A stretch of DNA of 64,000 nt from Promicromonospora soli (GCF_014653785.1 NZ_BNAS01000005.1:118457-182456); one strand, 5' to 3'. Shown: positions 28,866 to 37,232, counted from the stretch's first letter. Notes: generated by a model from the sequence alone, not told the origin. Program-made: numbers and translations.

Positions 28866-30071
28866 CTACTGTACCCGCTCGTCAGCCCGGCCCGCACCGA
28901 CTGGTGGTGTGACAACGATCCCTGGCTGCGTGCGGCGGGGCTTGTAGACCACCTGGACGTGGAACACGAACCGCAGCAGGAACGCCACGACGAGCGTGAC
29001 GGCCTGTACGAGCACCGGCCACATGCCGGTGAACTCGACCAGCCACCACAGTATGGGCAGGCGGACGGCCGCCTCGGTGCCGTTGAACGCGAACGAGTGC
29101 GCGAACCGCGACCAGGTGCCGCGGCCCTCGTTCCGCAGGTCGCGGAACACGAACCGCTCCTGCAGCAGGAAGTTGATGAGGATCGTCACGACGGCGGAGA
29201 TCACCGCCGCCACCACGTAGTGCACGCTGAGCCCGGTCAGGGCCCACAGGATGAGGATGTTGAGCACGGCGCCGAAGCCGCCGATGATCGCGAACCGCGA
29301 CATCCGTCCGAACCGGAGGGCCGCCAGCTGCTCCAGGTAGCGCAGCCCCGTCCTGAAGGTCGCCTTGGAGTGCCCGGCGTACCGCTCGCCGAACACGAAG
29401 GGCTCCTCCCCCACGGCCAGCGTGTTGCGGGCGAGGAGCTCGAGCAGGATCTTGAAGCCGCGCGGGTGCAGCGCGTCGAGGTCCAGCCGGTCTACCCGCG
29501 TGGCGAAGAACCCGGTGAGCGGGTCGGTCACGTTGCGCAGCCGGACGGGGAACATCGACCGCGCCAGCAGGGCCGAGCCGATCGATACGCCGTGCCGCCA
29601 CCAGCCGTCGAGGCCGCCGGCGTCGCCGTCACCGGTGTACCGGGAAGCGACCACGATGTCGAGCCCTGACTCCTGTCCGCGCGTGACGAGCGCGGGCACG
29701 AGCTCCGGCGGGTGCTGCAGGTCGCCGTCCATCACGACGGCCCACTCGGTGGTCACGGTCCGCAGGCCGGCGACGACCGCGCCGCTCAGCCCGCCCGTCG
29801 CCTTCTCCCGGTGCAGCAGCCGCACGGGAACGGGGGCGGTGGCCGCTACCTCGCGGATCCGGTCGGGCGTGTCGTCGGTCGAGTCGTCGACAAAGAGGAT
29901 CTCGGCCAGGTCCGGCGCCCCCACGGGGGCGGGACCGCCCTCGGGTCCCTGCACGACGCCGGTGGGGCGACCGTCGTCGGGCAGCACCCCGAACGCGGCG
30001 CAGAGCCGCTCGGTGAGTGCTGCGACATTGGGTCCCTCGTTGAACGTAGGGACCACGACGGTGACGGTCAC
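28866..30071 (-). CDS. Glycosyltransferase family 2 (polyprenyl-phosphate mannosyltransferase-like) fused to GtrA
   Basis: 401 residues. Residues 1 to about 250 are a GT2 domain: TVVVPTFNEGPNV, nucleotide/metal LFVDDSTDD, VMDGDLQHPPE and a catalytic region DPLTGFFATR, resembling dolichyl-phosphate mannosyltransferase. Residues about 260-385 hold four membrane helices of the GtrA/DPMS type (FAIIGGFGAVLNILILWALT, a LLQERFVFRD loop, then two more). It probably makes a polyprenyl-phosphate sugar donor, which the PMT at 61183-62964 could use. GTG start with GGGAGG. It is inserted between prs and rplY. Confidence 0.87.
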   Translation of the reverse strand: MTVTVVVPTFNEGPNVAALTERLCAAFGVLPDDGRPTGVVQGPEGGPAPVGAPDLAEILFVDDSTDDTPDRIREVAATAPVPVRLLHREKATGGLSGAVVAGLRTVTTEWAVVMDGDLQHPPELVPALVTRGQESGLDIVVASRYTGDGDAGGLDGWWRHGVSIGSALLARSMFPVRLRNVTDPLTGFFATRVDRLDLDALHPRGFKILLELLARNTLAVGEEPFVFGERYAGHSKATFRTGLRYLEQLAALRFGRMSRFAIIGGFGAVLNILILWALTGLSVHYVVAAVISAVVTILINFLLQERFVFRDLRNEGRGTWSRFAHSFAFNGTEAAVRLPILWWLVEFTGMWPVLVQAVTLVVAFLLRFVFHVQVVYKPRRTQPGIVVTPPVGAGRADERVQ

Positions 30072-30176
30072 TGACCCTCCCAGATCGATGTCAGGACACG
30101 GTCCCCGTCGACCGTGCCCGAGTCAAGTATCCGCCCTGCGGCGCCCCGTGAAAAAAGGTTCACCCGATCGAGCAGA

Positions 30177-31160
30177 TCAGGAGTTGCCGTCGAACAGCGA
30201 GGTCACGGACCCGTCGGAGTGGACCTCGTTGATCGCGGACGCCAGCAGCGGTGCGATGGAGAGCACCTTGAGGTTGGGGAACCGGCGGTCGTCCTCGATC
30301 GGCAGGGTGTCGGTCACGACGACCTCGCGCGCCCCGCAGTCCGTGAGCCGCTGCGCGGCCGGGCCGGACAGCACGCCGTGCGTCGCCGCCACGGTCACGG
30401 ACTTGGCGCCCGCAGCCATGATCACCTTGACGGCCTCGGCGATCGTGCCGCCGGTGTCGATGAGGTCGTCCACCAGCACGCAGTCCCGGCCCTGCACGTC
30501 GCCCACCACGCGGTTGGCGACGGACTGGTTGGGCCGCGTGACGTCGCGCGTCTTGTGCACGAACGCGAGCGGGCCGCCGCCCAGCTTGGAGGCCCAGATC
30601 TCGGCGACGCGGATGCGGCCGGCGTCGGGCGAGACGACTGTGACGTTCTCGACGTCCACGCGGGTGCGCACGTAGTCGACGAGGATCGGCATCGCCCACA
30701 GGTGGTCCACGGGGCCGTCGAAGAAGCCCTGGATCTGCGCGGTGTGCAGGTCGACACTCATCAGGCGGTCCGCGCCCGCCGTCTTGAACAGGTCGGCGAT
30801 GAGCCGGGCCGAGATCGGCTCGCGGCCGCGGCTCTTCTTGTCCTGGCGGGCATAGCCGAAGAACGGCGCCACGACAGTGACGGAGTGCGCCGAGGCGCGC
30901 TTGGCGGCGTCGACCATGAGCAGCTGCTCCATGATCCACTGGTTGACCGGCATCGTGTGCGACTGCAGCAGGAACAGGTCCATGCCGCGCACGGACTCGC
31001 TGAAGCGCACGTAGGTCTCGCTGTTGGCGAAGTCGTAGGCGGACACGCCCAGGAGGTCGATGCCCAGCTCTTTCGCGACGTTCTTCGCCAGCTCGGGGTG
31101 TGCACGACCTGCTGCGAGAACGAGCGGGTGACGGTTCGGGCCGGGAATGGTGCTGGACAT
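30177..31160 (-). CDS. prs: Ribose-phosphate pyrophosphokinase
   Basis: 327 residues, class I PRPP synthase. Typical motifs: RFSESVRGMDLFLLQSH, the ATP-loop region FFGYARQDKKSRGREPISARL, the metal/PRPP signature DRLMSVDLHTAQIQGFF, and the ribose-5-phosphate loop CVLVDDLIDTGGTIAEA. Catalytic Lys and Arg lie in HKTRDVTRPNQS. It produces PRPP for nucleotides, His and Trp. The start overlaps the glmU stop codon by one base (TGATG), so translation is coupled. Confidence 0.97.
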   Translation of the reverse strand: MSSTIPGPNRHPLVLAAGRAHPELAKNVAKELGIDLLGVSAYDFANSETYVRFSESVRGMDLFLLQSHTMPVNQWIMEQLLMVDAAKRASAHSVTVVAPFFGYARQDKKSRGREPISARLIADLFKTAGADRLMSVDLHTAQIQGFFDGPVDHLWAMPILVDYVRTRVDVENVTVVSPDAGRIRVAEIWASKLGGGPLAFVHKTRDVTRPNQSVANRVVGDVQGRDCVLVDDLIDTGGTIAEAVKVIMAAGAKSVTVAATHGVLSGPAAQRLTDCGAREVVVTDTLPIEDDRRFPNLKVLSIAPLLASAINEVHSDGSVTSLFDGNS

Positions 31161-32800
31161 CAGTGGGACTTTCCTTCCTTGTCGGCCCCAGGTACGGGGG
31201 CCTGGTCGGCCGGCTCGGCCTGAGCGGCCGCGGCCTGCGGGGCCGTGGGGGCCCCGGCTGCATTCTGCTCGGCGAGCTGCCGCTGTGCCTGGTCACCGAG
31301 TCCGGACGTCCTGCCGTTGGCGTTCGTGGCGGCGTCCGCCGCTGCCGTCCCCGGCCGACGACGGGCGACCCAGCCCTCGATGTTCCGCTGCTGCCCGGCC
31401 GTGACGCCGAGCGCGCCCGCCGGCACGTCGCGGCGGATCACCGACCCGGCGGCGGTGTACGCGCCGTCGCCCACAGTCACCGGCGCGACGAACATGTTGT
31501 CCGCGCCCGTGCGTGCGTGCGAGCCGATCACCGTGCGGTGCTTGTGCACGCCGTCGTAGTTCACGGTCACGGACGCGGCGCCGATGTTGGTGTGCTCGCC
31601 GATCGTGGCGTCACCCACGTACGACAGGTGCGGCACCTTGCTGCCCTCGCCGATCTCGGCGTTCTTGGTCTCGACGAACGTGCCGATCTTGCCCTTGCGG
31701 CCCAGCTGCGTGCCGGGGCGCAGGTAAGCGAACGGCCCCACGGACGCGCCCTCGCCGATGATGGCGAGCGACCCGTGCGTGCGGATCACCGTGGCGCCGG
31801 GGCCGACCTCTACGTCGGTCAGCGTCGTGTCCGGGCCGATCGTGGCGCCCGTCGCGACCACGGTGGCGCCCTTGAGCTGCGTGTTCGGCAGGATCGTGAC
31901 GTCGGGGGCGAGCTCGACGTCGACGTCGATCCAGGTGGTGGCCGGGTCCTGCACGGTGACGCCGGCGCGCTGCCACTCCTCGACGATGCGGCGGTTCATC
32001 TCGCGCGCCAGTACGGAGAGCGCCACCCGGTCGTTGACGCCCTCGACCAGCATCGGGTCGTCGGCGAGCAGCGCCCGCACGTGGTGGCCCTCGGCACGGG
32101 CGAACGCGACGACATCGGTCAGGTAGACCTCGCCCTGCGCGTTCTTGCTGTTCAGACCGCCCAGGCCGCGGCGCAGCGTGGCGGCGTCGAACACGTAGAC
32201 CGAGGAGTTGATCTCCCGGATCTCGAGCTGGTCCGCGGTCGCGTCCTTGTGCTCCACGATCTCGAGCACGTCCCCGGTGTCCTTCTCGCGGACGATCCGG
32301 CCGTAGCCGGTCGCGTCGGCGACCTCGGTGGTCAGGATCGTGACGGCGTTGCCGTCCGCATGGTGCGCCGACAGGAGCTGGCCGAGCGTGGCGCCGTCGA
32401 GCAGCGGGACGTCGCCCGCGACCACCACGACGGGCCCGTCGACGCCGTCGCCCACGACCTCGCCGTCGGCGATGCCCGCGGCGGCCGCTGCCGCCTGCGC
32501 CTTGGAGTCGAGCGCTGCCAGTGCGCACTGCACCGCGCGGCCCGTGCCGGGGATGTCGTCCTGGTCCACCAGGATCGCGCCCGGGTCGAGCTGCCCGACG
32601 GCCTCCGCGACCAGGTCGCGCTCGTGCCGGATCACCACGGCGACCTGCGCCGGCTCGAGCTCGCGAGCGGCGGTCAGCGCGTGCCCGACCATCGGCTTGC
32701 CGCCGAGCGGATGCAGGATCTTCGGCAACGCGGACTTCATACGGGTGCCCTGGCCGGCGGCGAGAACGATGACTGCTGCCGGCTGAGGTGTCTCGGTCAC
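31160..32800 (-). CDS. glmU: Bifunctional N-acetylglucosamine-1-phosphate uridyltransferase/glucosamine-1-phosphate acetyltransferase
   Basis: 546 residues. The uridylyltransferase domain starts VIVLAAGQGTRMKSALPKILHPLGGKPM and includes the GTGRAVQCA phrase. The left-handed beta-helix acetyltransferase domain has repeated hexapeptides (TVVATGATIGPDTTL, SVGPFAYLRPGTQLG, KIGTFVETKNAEIG) and the active-site His in HLSYVGDATIGEHTNIGA. An Ala/Pro/Gln-rich tail of about 80 residues follows. GTG 32800 has GGAG six bases upstream. It supplies UDP-GlcNAc for peptidoglycan. tRNA-Gln lies immediately upstream on the same strand. Confidence 0.96.
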   Translation of the reverse strand: MTETPQPAAVIVLAAGQGTRMKSALPKILHPLGGKPMVGHALTAARELEPAQVAVVIRHERDLVAEAVGQLDPGAILVDQDDIPGTGRAVQCALAALDSKAQAAAAAAGIADGEVVGDGVDGPVVVVAGDVPLLDGATLGQLLSAHHADGNAVTILTTEVADATGYGRIVREKDTGDVLEIVEHKDATADQLEIREINSSVYVFDAATLRRGLGGLNSKNAQGEVYLTDVVAFARAEGHHVRALLADDPMLVEGVNDRVALSVLAREMNRRIVEEWQRAGVTVQDPATTWIDVDVELAPDVTILPNTQLKGATVVATGATIGPDTTLTDVEVGPGATVIRTHGSLAIIGEGASVGPFAYLRPGTQLGRKGKIGTFVETKNAEIGEGSKVPHLSYVGDATIGEHTNIGAASVTVNYDGVHKHRTVIGSHARTGADNMFVAPVTVGDGAYTAAGSVIRRDVPAGALGVTAGQQRNIEGWVARRRPGTAAADAATNANGRTSGLGDQAQRQLAEQNAAGAPTAPQAAAAQAEPADQAPVPGADKEGKSH

Positions 32801-32833
32801 GAGTGCTCCGATCGTGGGTTCGTCAGATCCGGA

Positions 32834-32908
32834 TGGCTCCGCCCCCAGGATTCGAACCTGGACTAAAGGCACCAAAAACCTCTGTGCTGCCGATTACACC
32901 AAGGCGGA
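32834..32908 (-). tRNA. tRNA-Gln (anticodon TTG), CCA encoded
   Basis: A 72-nt cloverleaf plus CCA. Acceptor arms at 32902-32908 and 32838-32844 pair with one G-T. The TTTTGGT anticodon loop gives TTG, and the T-arm is CCAGG-TTCGAAT-CCTGG. The discriminator G is followed by genomic CCA. It reads CAA codons and lies just before glmU. Confidence 0.93.
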
Positions 32909-33094
32909 CCGGGCGCGCGGGGGGCTCCGTCGTGACCCGAAGCGGGCGGGTGCCACCGTCGCACGTCCGTGAACAGTCTGCCAGGTCCTCGGGCATGCCC
33001 CTGCCGCACTTGGCGAGTCGTCAGCCACACCGTTCACCGCGGGACCCGTTCCGCCCCCTGATCCAGGCACGTCCGGAACTGCCCCTCAGGCACA

Positions 33095-33742
33095 ATGAAC
33101 CCCATGGCCGCCGACAACCGACGTACTCACCGACCTCGCATGACGGCCAGTCAGCGCCGTGAGCAGCTGCTCACGGTCAGCCGCGGGCTGTTCGCCGAGA
33201 AAGGCTTCGAAGGCACGAGCGTGGAGGAGATCGCGGCCCGGGCCGAGGTCTCCAAGCCCGTCGTGTACGAGCACTTCGGCGGCAAGGAGGGCATCTACGC
33301 CGTGGTCGTGGACCGCGAGGTGCAGGCGCTCACCGCCGCCCTGACCGGAGCGCTCGGCTCCGGCGGCCACCCGAAGGTCCTGCTGGAGCGCACGGCGCTC
33401 GCCCTCCTGGACTACATCGAGTCGTCCGAGGACGGCTTCCGCATCCTCGTGCGCGACTCCCCCGTCGCGCAGGCGACCGGCACCTTCTCCAGCCTGATCG
33501 GCGACGTCGCCACCCAGGTCGAGGCGATCCTTGAGCCCCAGTTCGCGTCGAACGGGCTCGAGACCAAGACCGCACCGCTCTACGCGCAGATGCTGGTCGG
33601 CATGATCGCACTCACCGGCCAGTACTGGCTGGACGCACGCAGCCCCAAGAAGACCGAGGTCGCGGCCCATCTGGTGAACCTGGCATGGAACGGCCTGCAC
33701 AACATGGAGAAGAAGCCCGTGCTGACGAAGCTGTCGCGCTGA
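33095..33742 (+). CDS. TetR/AcrR family transcriptional regulator
   Basis: 215 residues. The N-terminal TetR helix-turn-helix reads MTASQRREQLLTVSRGLFAEKGFEGTSVEEIAARAEVSKPVVYEHFGGKEGIYAVVVDRE. The C-terminal ligand domain is all-helical. An alternative start at ATG 33104 would fit a leaderless transcript using CACAAT at 33090-33095. It diverges from tRNA-Gln/glmU at a position equivalent, as I recall, to Rv1019 in M. tuberculosis, where the regulator lies between glmU and mfd. Target genes are unknown. Confidence 0.92.
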   Translation: MNPMAADNRRTHRPRMTASQRREQLLTVSRGLFAEKGFEGTSVEEIAARAEVSKPVVYEHFGGKEGIYAVVVDREVQALTAALTGALGSGGHPKVLLERTALALLDYIESSEDGFRILVRDSPVAQATGTFSSLIGDVATQVEAILEPQFASNGLETKTAPLYAQMLVGMIALTGQYWLDARSPKKTEVAAHLVNLAWNGLHNMEKKPVLTKLSR

Positions 33743-33868
33743 TAAGCCTGTAGTAGCCGCACGCACTGACGGGGCGTCAATACCTGCGGCGAAATGCCGG
33801 TCTGCCGGCGAAATGACCGAAGGACAGCCATTCTTGCACTGGGGAAACAATGTGTGCGCGCGCAAAAG

Positions 33869-33908
33869 AACGAACACCTCCCGTGGCATTCCACGGGAGG
33901 TGTTCGTT
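33869..33908. terminator. Strong bidirectional terminator hairpin
   Basis: Perfect 18-bp stem (33869-33886/33891-33908) with a 4-nt loop. On the minus strand it is followed by CTTTTGCGCG, so it ends the micropeptide transcript 57 nt past its stop codon. On the plus strand it follows tetR by 126 nt and could end that transcript too. Confidence 0.9.
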
Positions 33909-33964
33909 TGACTGGGGATGTATCTAGTGCCGCTTCGGGGTTAACCGCGCGGCGTTTGCACTGC

Positions 33965-34048
33965 TCAGAGACCCAGGATGGCGCGGAGTTGCGCCAGGGT
34001 GATGAGGGCCGAGTCGAGCAGCGTGGTGAGAACGTCAACGACAGACAT
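33965..34048 (-). CDS. 27-residue amphipathic helical micropeptide, undescribed
   Basis: Sequence in two parts: MSVVDVLTTLLDSAL then ITLAQLRAILGL. On a helical wheel Val6, Leu7, Leu10, Leu11, Ala14, Leu15, Leu18, Leu21, Ile24 and Leu25 form one continuous face, while Asp5, Thr8, Thr9, Asp12, Ser13 and Gln20 form the other. Net charge is about -1, with no Cys, signal peptide or processing site. GGAAGGAA at 34056-34063 is an excellent ribosome-binding site eight bases upstream. A promoter (34118-34146) and a strong terminator (33869-33908) bracket the ORF, making a complete monocistronic unit in unusually AT-richer DNA. It is similar in design to phenol-soluble modulins or type I toxin peptides, but I recognise no homologue. 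Confidence 0.75.
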   Translation of the reverse strand: MSVVDVLTTLLDSALITLAQLRAILGL

Positions 34049-34117
34049 GGTGCTATTCCTTCCGGAAAACGGGAATCACAGGATGATCACCTGCGAGCCG
34101 AACGGGTTCGCGTCCAC

Positions 34118-34146
34118 ACATTAAGCACACCACCCGGACTCTGCAA
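34118..34146 (-). promoter_or_regulatory. Promoter of the micropeptide gene
   Basis: On the minus strand TTGCAG (34146-34141), a 17-bp spacer and TAATGT (34123-34118). Transcription would start near 34111, giving a leader of about 63 nt before the ATG at 34048. Both boxes keep the most conserved bases of a vegetative promoter. Confidence 0.6.
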
Positions 34147-34149
34147 CGG

Positions 34150-34308
34150 GAAATGTATGTTTGGCTTTAATACGCGCCCTGTTTCACCCTGTGATAGTGG
34201 GCCCGGAATCGAAACACGCAGCGCCATAAACCGGACACATTCCGTCTCGCTCGCTAGGCGGGATCTTGGGCTTGCGCTGCGGTCGGCGGGCTATCGGCGG
34301 GGGTGCGG
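34150..34308. other. AT-richer intergenic DNA between the micropeptide promoter and lhgO
   Basis: No convincing gene. The stretch includes TTTGGCTTTAATACG-like AT-rich segments that may extend the micropeptide promoter as an UP element or second promoter. The longer plus-strand reading frame through here lacks a ribosome-binding site and GC-rich third positions. Confidence 0.4.
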
Positions 34309-35511
34309 TCACGGCCGGTCGAAGGCCCGCTCCACCACGTGCTCGGCGATGGCCAGGCTGGACGTGGCGGCCGGCGAAGGCGCGTTGCGGACCACGGTCA
34401 CGCCGCCCGAGCTGTTGATGCGGAAGTCGTCCAGCAGGCTGCCGTCGAGCTCGACGGCCTGGGCGCGCACGCCGGCCCTCCCGCGGACGACGTCGCCCAC
34501 GCCGATGGCGGGCACGTACCGCTGGGCGGCGCGCATGTAGACGCGCTTGGACGCCGAGCCTGTCATCTCGCGGATGCCGGTGCGCCAGTGCTGGGCGCCC
34601 ATGCGCCACGAGCCGGGCCAGGTAAGGATGTCGCGCACGTCACGCGCGCTGGGCAGGGTCCCGCGGTAGCCCTCGCGGCGCAGCGCGAGCACCGCGTTGG
34701 GGCCCACCTCCAGCTCGCCCGTCACGCGACGCGTGAAGTGCACGCCGAGGAACGGATATCGCGGGTCCGGCACCGGGTAGACCATGCCGCGCACCAGGTC
34801 CTGCTTGGCGGGGACCACAGTCATGTACTCGCCGCGGAACGGGACGATGCGGGGCGACTGCTCACCGTCCAGGTGGGCGAACCGGTCAGCGTGCAGGCCG
34901 GCACACACGACCAGCCGGTCGACGGCGACGAAGCGGCCGCCGTCCGACGAGCCGTGGCGCACCTCGATGCGCCCGCCGGCCCGCACGACGTCGGACACCG
35001 GAGCGCCCAGCCGCACCTCGCCGCCCGCCGCGACGATGTCGGCGCCCAGCGCGCGGGCCACCGCAACGTAGTCGGTGATCGCGGTGCGCGGCGAGTGCAG
35101 AGCGGCGAGCCCGGACGTGTGCGGCTCGATCTCCGCAATCTCCGCGCCGTCGAGCCGCCGCAGGCCGGGCACCGCGTTCGCGAGGGCAGTCTTCTCGAGC
35201 GCGTCGAACCGGCCACGCTCGGCCTCGTCGACGGCGACCACGAGCTTGCCGCACTCCTCGTACGGCAGTCCGCGCTCGGCGCAGTACTCCTTGAGGAGGT
35301 CACGTCCCCGGGCGCACAGTGTCGCCTTGAGGCTGCCCGGCCGGTAGTAGATCCCCGCGTGGACGACGCCGGAGTTGTGCCCGGTCTGGTGCACGCCGAG
35401 CCGGTCCTCCTTCTCCAGCACGACCACACGCGTCCCGGGACGGCGGCGGATGACCTCGCGGGCCACGGCCAGCCCCAGGATCCCGCCGCCGACCACGCCG
35501 ACAGTGCTCAT
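34309..35511 (-). CDS. lhgO: L-2-hydroxyglutarate oxidase (FAD-dependent)
   Basis: 400 residues. FAD-binding DAO fold: VGVVGGGILGLAVAREV dinucleotide motif, EKEDRLGVHQTGHNSGVVHAGIYY (LhgO signature), LVVCAGLHADRFA, PFRGEYMTV and the C-terminal INSSGGVTVVRNAPSPAATSSLAIAEHV. It oxidises L-2-hydroxyglutarate to 2-oxoglutarate and feeds electrons to quinones. Start at ATG 35511, overlapping the upstream stop codon as ATGA, so it is coupled to the maleylacetate reductase-like gene. Confidence 0.93.
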   Translation of the reverse strand: MSTVGVVGGGILGLAVAREVIRRRPGTRVVVLEKEDRLGVHQTGHNSGVVHAGIYYRPGSLKATLCARGRDLLKEYCAERGLPYEECGKLVVAVDEAERGRFDALEKTALANAVPGLRRLDGAEIAEIEPHTSGLAALHSPRTAITDYVAVARALGADIVAAGGEVRLGAPVSDVVRAGGRIEVRHGSSDGGRFVAVDRLVVCAGLHADRFAHLDGEQSPRIVPFRGEYMTVVPAKQDLVRGMVYPVPDPRYPFLGVHFTRRVTGELEVGPNAVLALRREGYRGTLPSARDVRDILTWPGSWRMGAQHWRTGIREMTGSASKRVYMRAAQRYVPAIGVGDVVRGRAGVRAQAVELDGSLLDDFRINSSGGVTVVRNAPSPAATSSLAIAEHVVERAFDRP

Positions 35512-36569
35512 CGAACGAGTTCCCCTCGCCATGCCGCGAGCAGCAGACCCTCCACCGCGTCAGCGGTCACCGGGCGCGGGTTTGGATAGGGGCTGGCCGC
35601 CACCCTCTCGGCTACCTCGCGCAACGCCGCGCGGGGCAGGCCGAGTGCGCCGAGCGTCGTCGGGCCCTCGTGCATGGCCGCGAGTGCCGCAACCGCGTGG
35701 GTCGGGTCGCCGTCCGCCACCCGGGCCAGCCGCGCCGCCGCATCGGTCGCCGCGACCAGGTTGAACCGCATCACGTGCGGCAGGAGCAGGGCGTGCAGCT
35801 CCGCGTGCGGCAGGCCGAAGGTACCGCCGAGCACGTGCGCGAGCTGGTGGTGCAGGCCCATCCGCGCCTGCGCCAGGCACGCGCCCGCCAGCCACGCCGC
35901 CTCCTGGAGCCGGGCACGCGCGGCGACGTCGGACAGGCGGCCGAGCACCACGGGAAGCGCGGAGAGGATGCCGTCCGCCGCCTCCACGGCGTACGCGCGG
36001 GTCGCGGCGCTCGCCTCGGTGTCCCACAGCGCCTCGACGGCGTGCGCCAGCGCATTGAGCGCCGAGGTCAGCGTCAGCCCGCGCGGCATCGACAGCGTGA
36101 GCTCCGGGTCGTACACGACGGTGCCGGGTGCAAAGGCCGGGTCGCGCCGCGTCGTCTTGACGCCGTTCTCGGTCTCCCCGAGCACGGGCGTCACCTCCGA
36201 GCCGGCGTAGGTGGTGGGCACCGCGACCTGCGGCATGCCGGTCCGGATGGCGAGCGCCTTCGAGAGCCCGATCGCCGACCCGCCGCCGATCGCGACGATG
36301 GCGTCCGCCCGCACCTCCCTGGCCACGGCGAGCGCCTCGGCGGTCACCTCGACCGGGCTGTGCTGCGCCGGGCGCCCGAAGGTCGCGGCATACCGCTCCC
36401 CCAGCGCCGTTGCCAGGTCCTGCGTCCCTTCGGCCGACGACGGCGCCGCAACGAGCAGCACCCGCTGCGCCCCGAGCCGTTCGATCTCGTCCGGTACGAG
36501 AGCCCGCGCGCCGGCGCCCTGCAGTACCCGGCCGGCGTACACCTGGTGCACCCTGATATCTGTTCCCAC
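35508..36569 (-). CDS. Maleylacetate reductase-like iron-type alcohol dehydrogenase
   Basis: 353 residues. NAD(P) loop ADAIVAIGGGSAIGLSKALA; PTTYAGSEVTPVLGETENGVKTTRRDPAFAPGTVVYDPELTLSMP is typical of maleylacetate reductase. The metal-site region SALNALAHAVEALW and MGLHHQLAHVLGGTFGLPHAELHALLLPHVM are conserved. It would reduce maleylacetate to 3-oxoadipate; given the coupling to lhgO, a related oxo-acid is also possible. GTG 36569 is used, but no strong ribosome-binding site is visible; GTG 36551 is an alternative. Confidence 0.85.
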   Translation of the reverse strand: MGTDIRVHQVYAGRVLQGAGARALVPDEIERLGAQRVLLVAAPSSAEGTQDLATALGERYAATFGRPAQHSPVEVTAEALAVAREVRADAIVAIGGGSAIGLSKALAIRTGMPQVAVPTTYAGSEVTPVLGETENGVKTTRRDPAFAPGTVVYDPELTLSMPRGLTLTSALNALAHAVEALWDTEASAATRAYAVEAADGILSALPVVLGRLSDVAARARLQEAAWLAGACLAQARMGLHHQLAHVLGGTFGLPHAELHALLLPHVMRFNLVAATDAAARLARVADGDPTHAVAALAAMHEGPTTLGALGLPRAALREVAERVAASPYPNPRPVTADAVEGLLLAAWRGELVR

Positions 36570-36640
36570 GAGGGCTGAGCCTACGGTCGCGCAGTGCCTC
36601 GGACCACGGGGTGCGTCACTCTGGCCCGGTCGAGATTCTT

Positions 36641-36654
36641 GATATCGAGATATC
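36641..36654. promoter_or_regulatory. Paired GATATC sites in the divergent control region
   Basis: GATATC occurs at 36641-36646 and 36649-36654, 8 bp apart, and again at 36555-36560 near the reductase start. The first two lie just before the divergent MarR-type gene. They are likely operators or -10 elements for the divergent pair. TTGATATCGAGATATC fits MarR-like half-sites. Confidence 0.45.
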
Positions 36655-36669
36655 CGGTAGCCTCTCGCC

Positions 36670-37173
36670 ATGGAGCACACAGGTCCCGCCGACGAGGTCG
36701 ACCGCATCGTCGCCGCGTGGCGCCACGTGCGTCCCGACCTCGAGCTCGAACCCCTGACGGTGTTCAGTCGGGTGTCCCGGCTGGCCCGCCATCTTGATCT
36801 CGCGCGCCGCACCGCGTTCGCCCGGCACAGCCTCGAGACCTGGGAGTTCGACGTGCTCTCGGCGCTGCGCCGCGCCGGTGAGCCGTACCGGCTGTCGCCC
36901 GGCACGCTCGTCACGCAGACCCTGGTCACCAGCGGGACCATGACCAACCGGATCGACCGCCTGGAGTCGCGCGGGTTCGTGCAGCGGCACCGCTCCCCGG
37001 ACGACCGGCGTGGCGTCCTGGTGCAGCTCACCGACGAGGGTCTGGCGCGGGTCGACGCGGCCATGAGCGACCTGCTCGACATCGAGGCCAAGGTGCTGAC
37101 CGCCCTGTCCCCCGCGGAGCGCCCGCAGCTCGCGGCGCTGCTGCGCACGGTGACCGCCCAGTTCGACGACTAG
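36670..37173 (+). CDS. MarR family transcriptional regulator
   Basis: 167 residues. Winged helix: LETWEFDVLSALRRAGEPYRLSPGTLVTQTLVTSGTMTNRIDRLESRGFVQRHRSPDDRRGVLVQLTDEGLARVD, with the conserved DDRRGV wing. It diverges from the maleylacetate reductase/lhgO operon across about 100 bp containing GATATC sites, so it probably controls that operon in response to an aromatic or hydroxy-acid ligand. Confidence 0.93.
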   Translation: MEHTGPADEVDRIVAAWRHVRPDLELEPLTVFSRVSRLARHLDLARRTAFARHSLETWEFDVLSALRRAGEPYRLSPGTLVTQTLVTSGTMTNRIDRLESRGFVQRHRSPDDRRGVLVQLTDEGLARVDAAMSDLLDIEAKVLTALSPAERPQLAALLRTVTAQFDD

Positions 37174-37185
37174 GGCGCGTCTGCC

Positions 37186-37202
37186 AGATCCGGGCTGGAT
37201 CT
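37186..37202. terminator. Small hairpin between converging marR and lipoprotein genes
   Basis: AGATCC (37186-37191) and GGATCT (37197-37202) pair across 5 nt between the two converging stop codons. It is short, and its terminator strength is uncertain. Confidence 0.4.
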
Positions 37203-37232
37203 TGACGCCGTGATCCGACCGTGGTGACGAGC

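Noticed and set aside
33794-34540. Plus-strand open frame across the micropeptide gene and the end of lhgO
   Set aside because: It crosses a strong terminator hairpin and runs antisense to lhgO, lacks a Shine-Dalgarno sequence and has non-typical composition.
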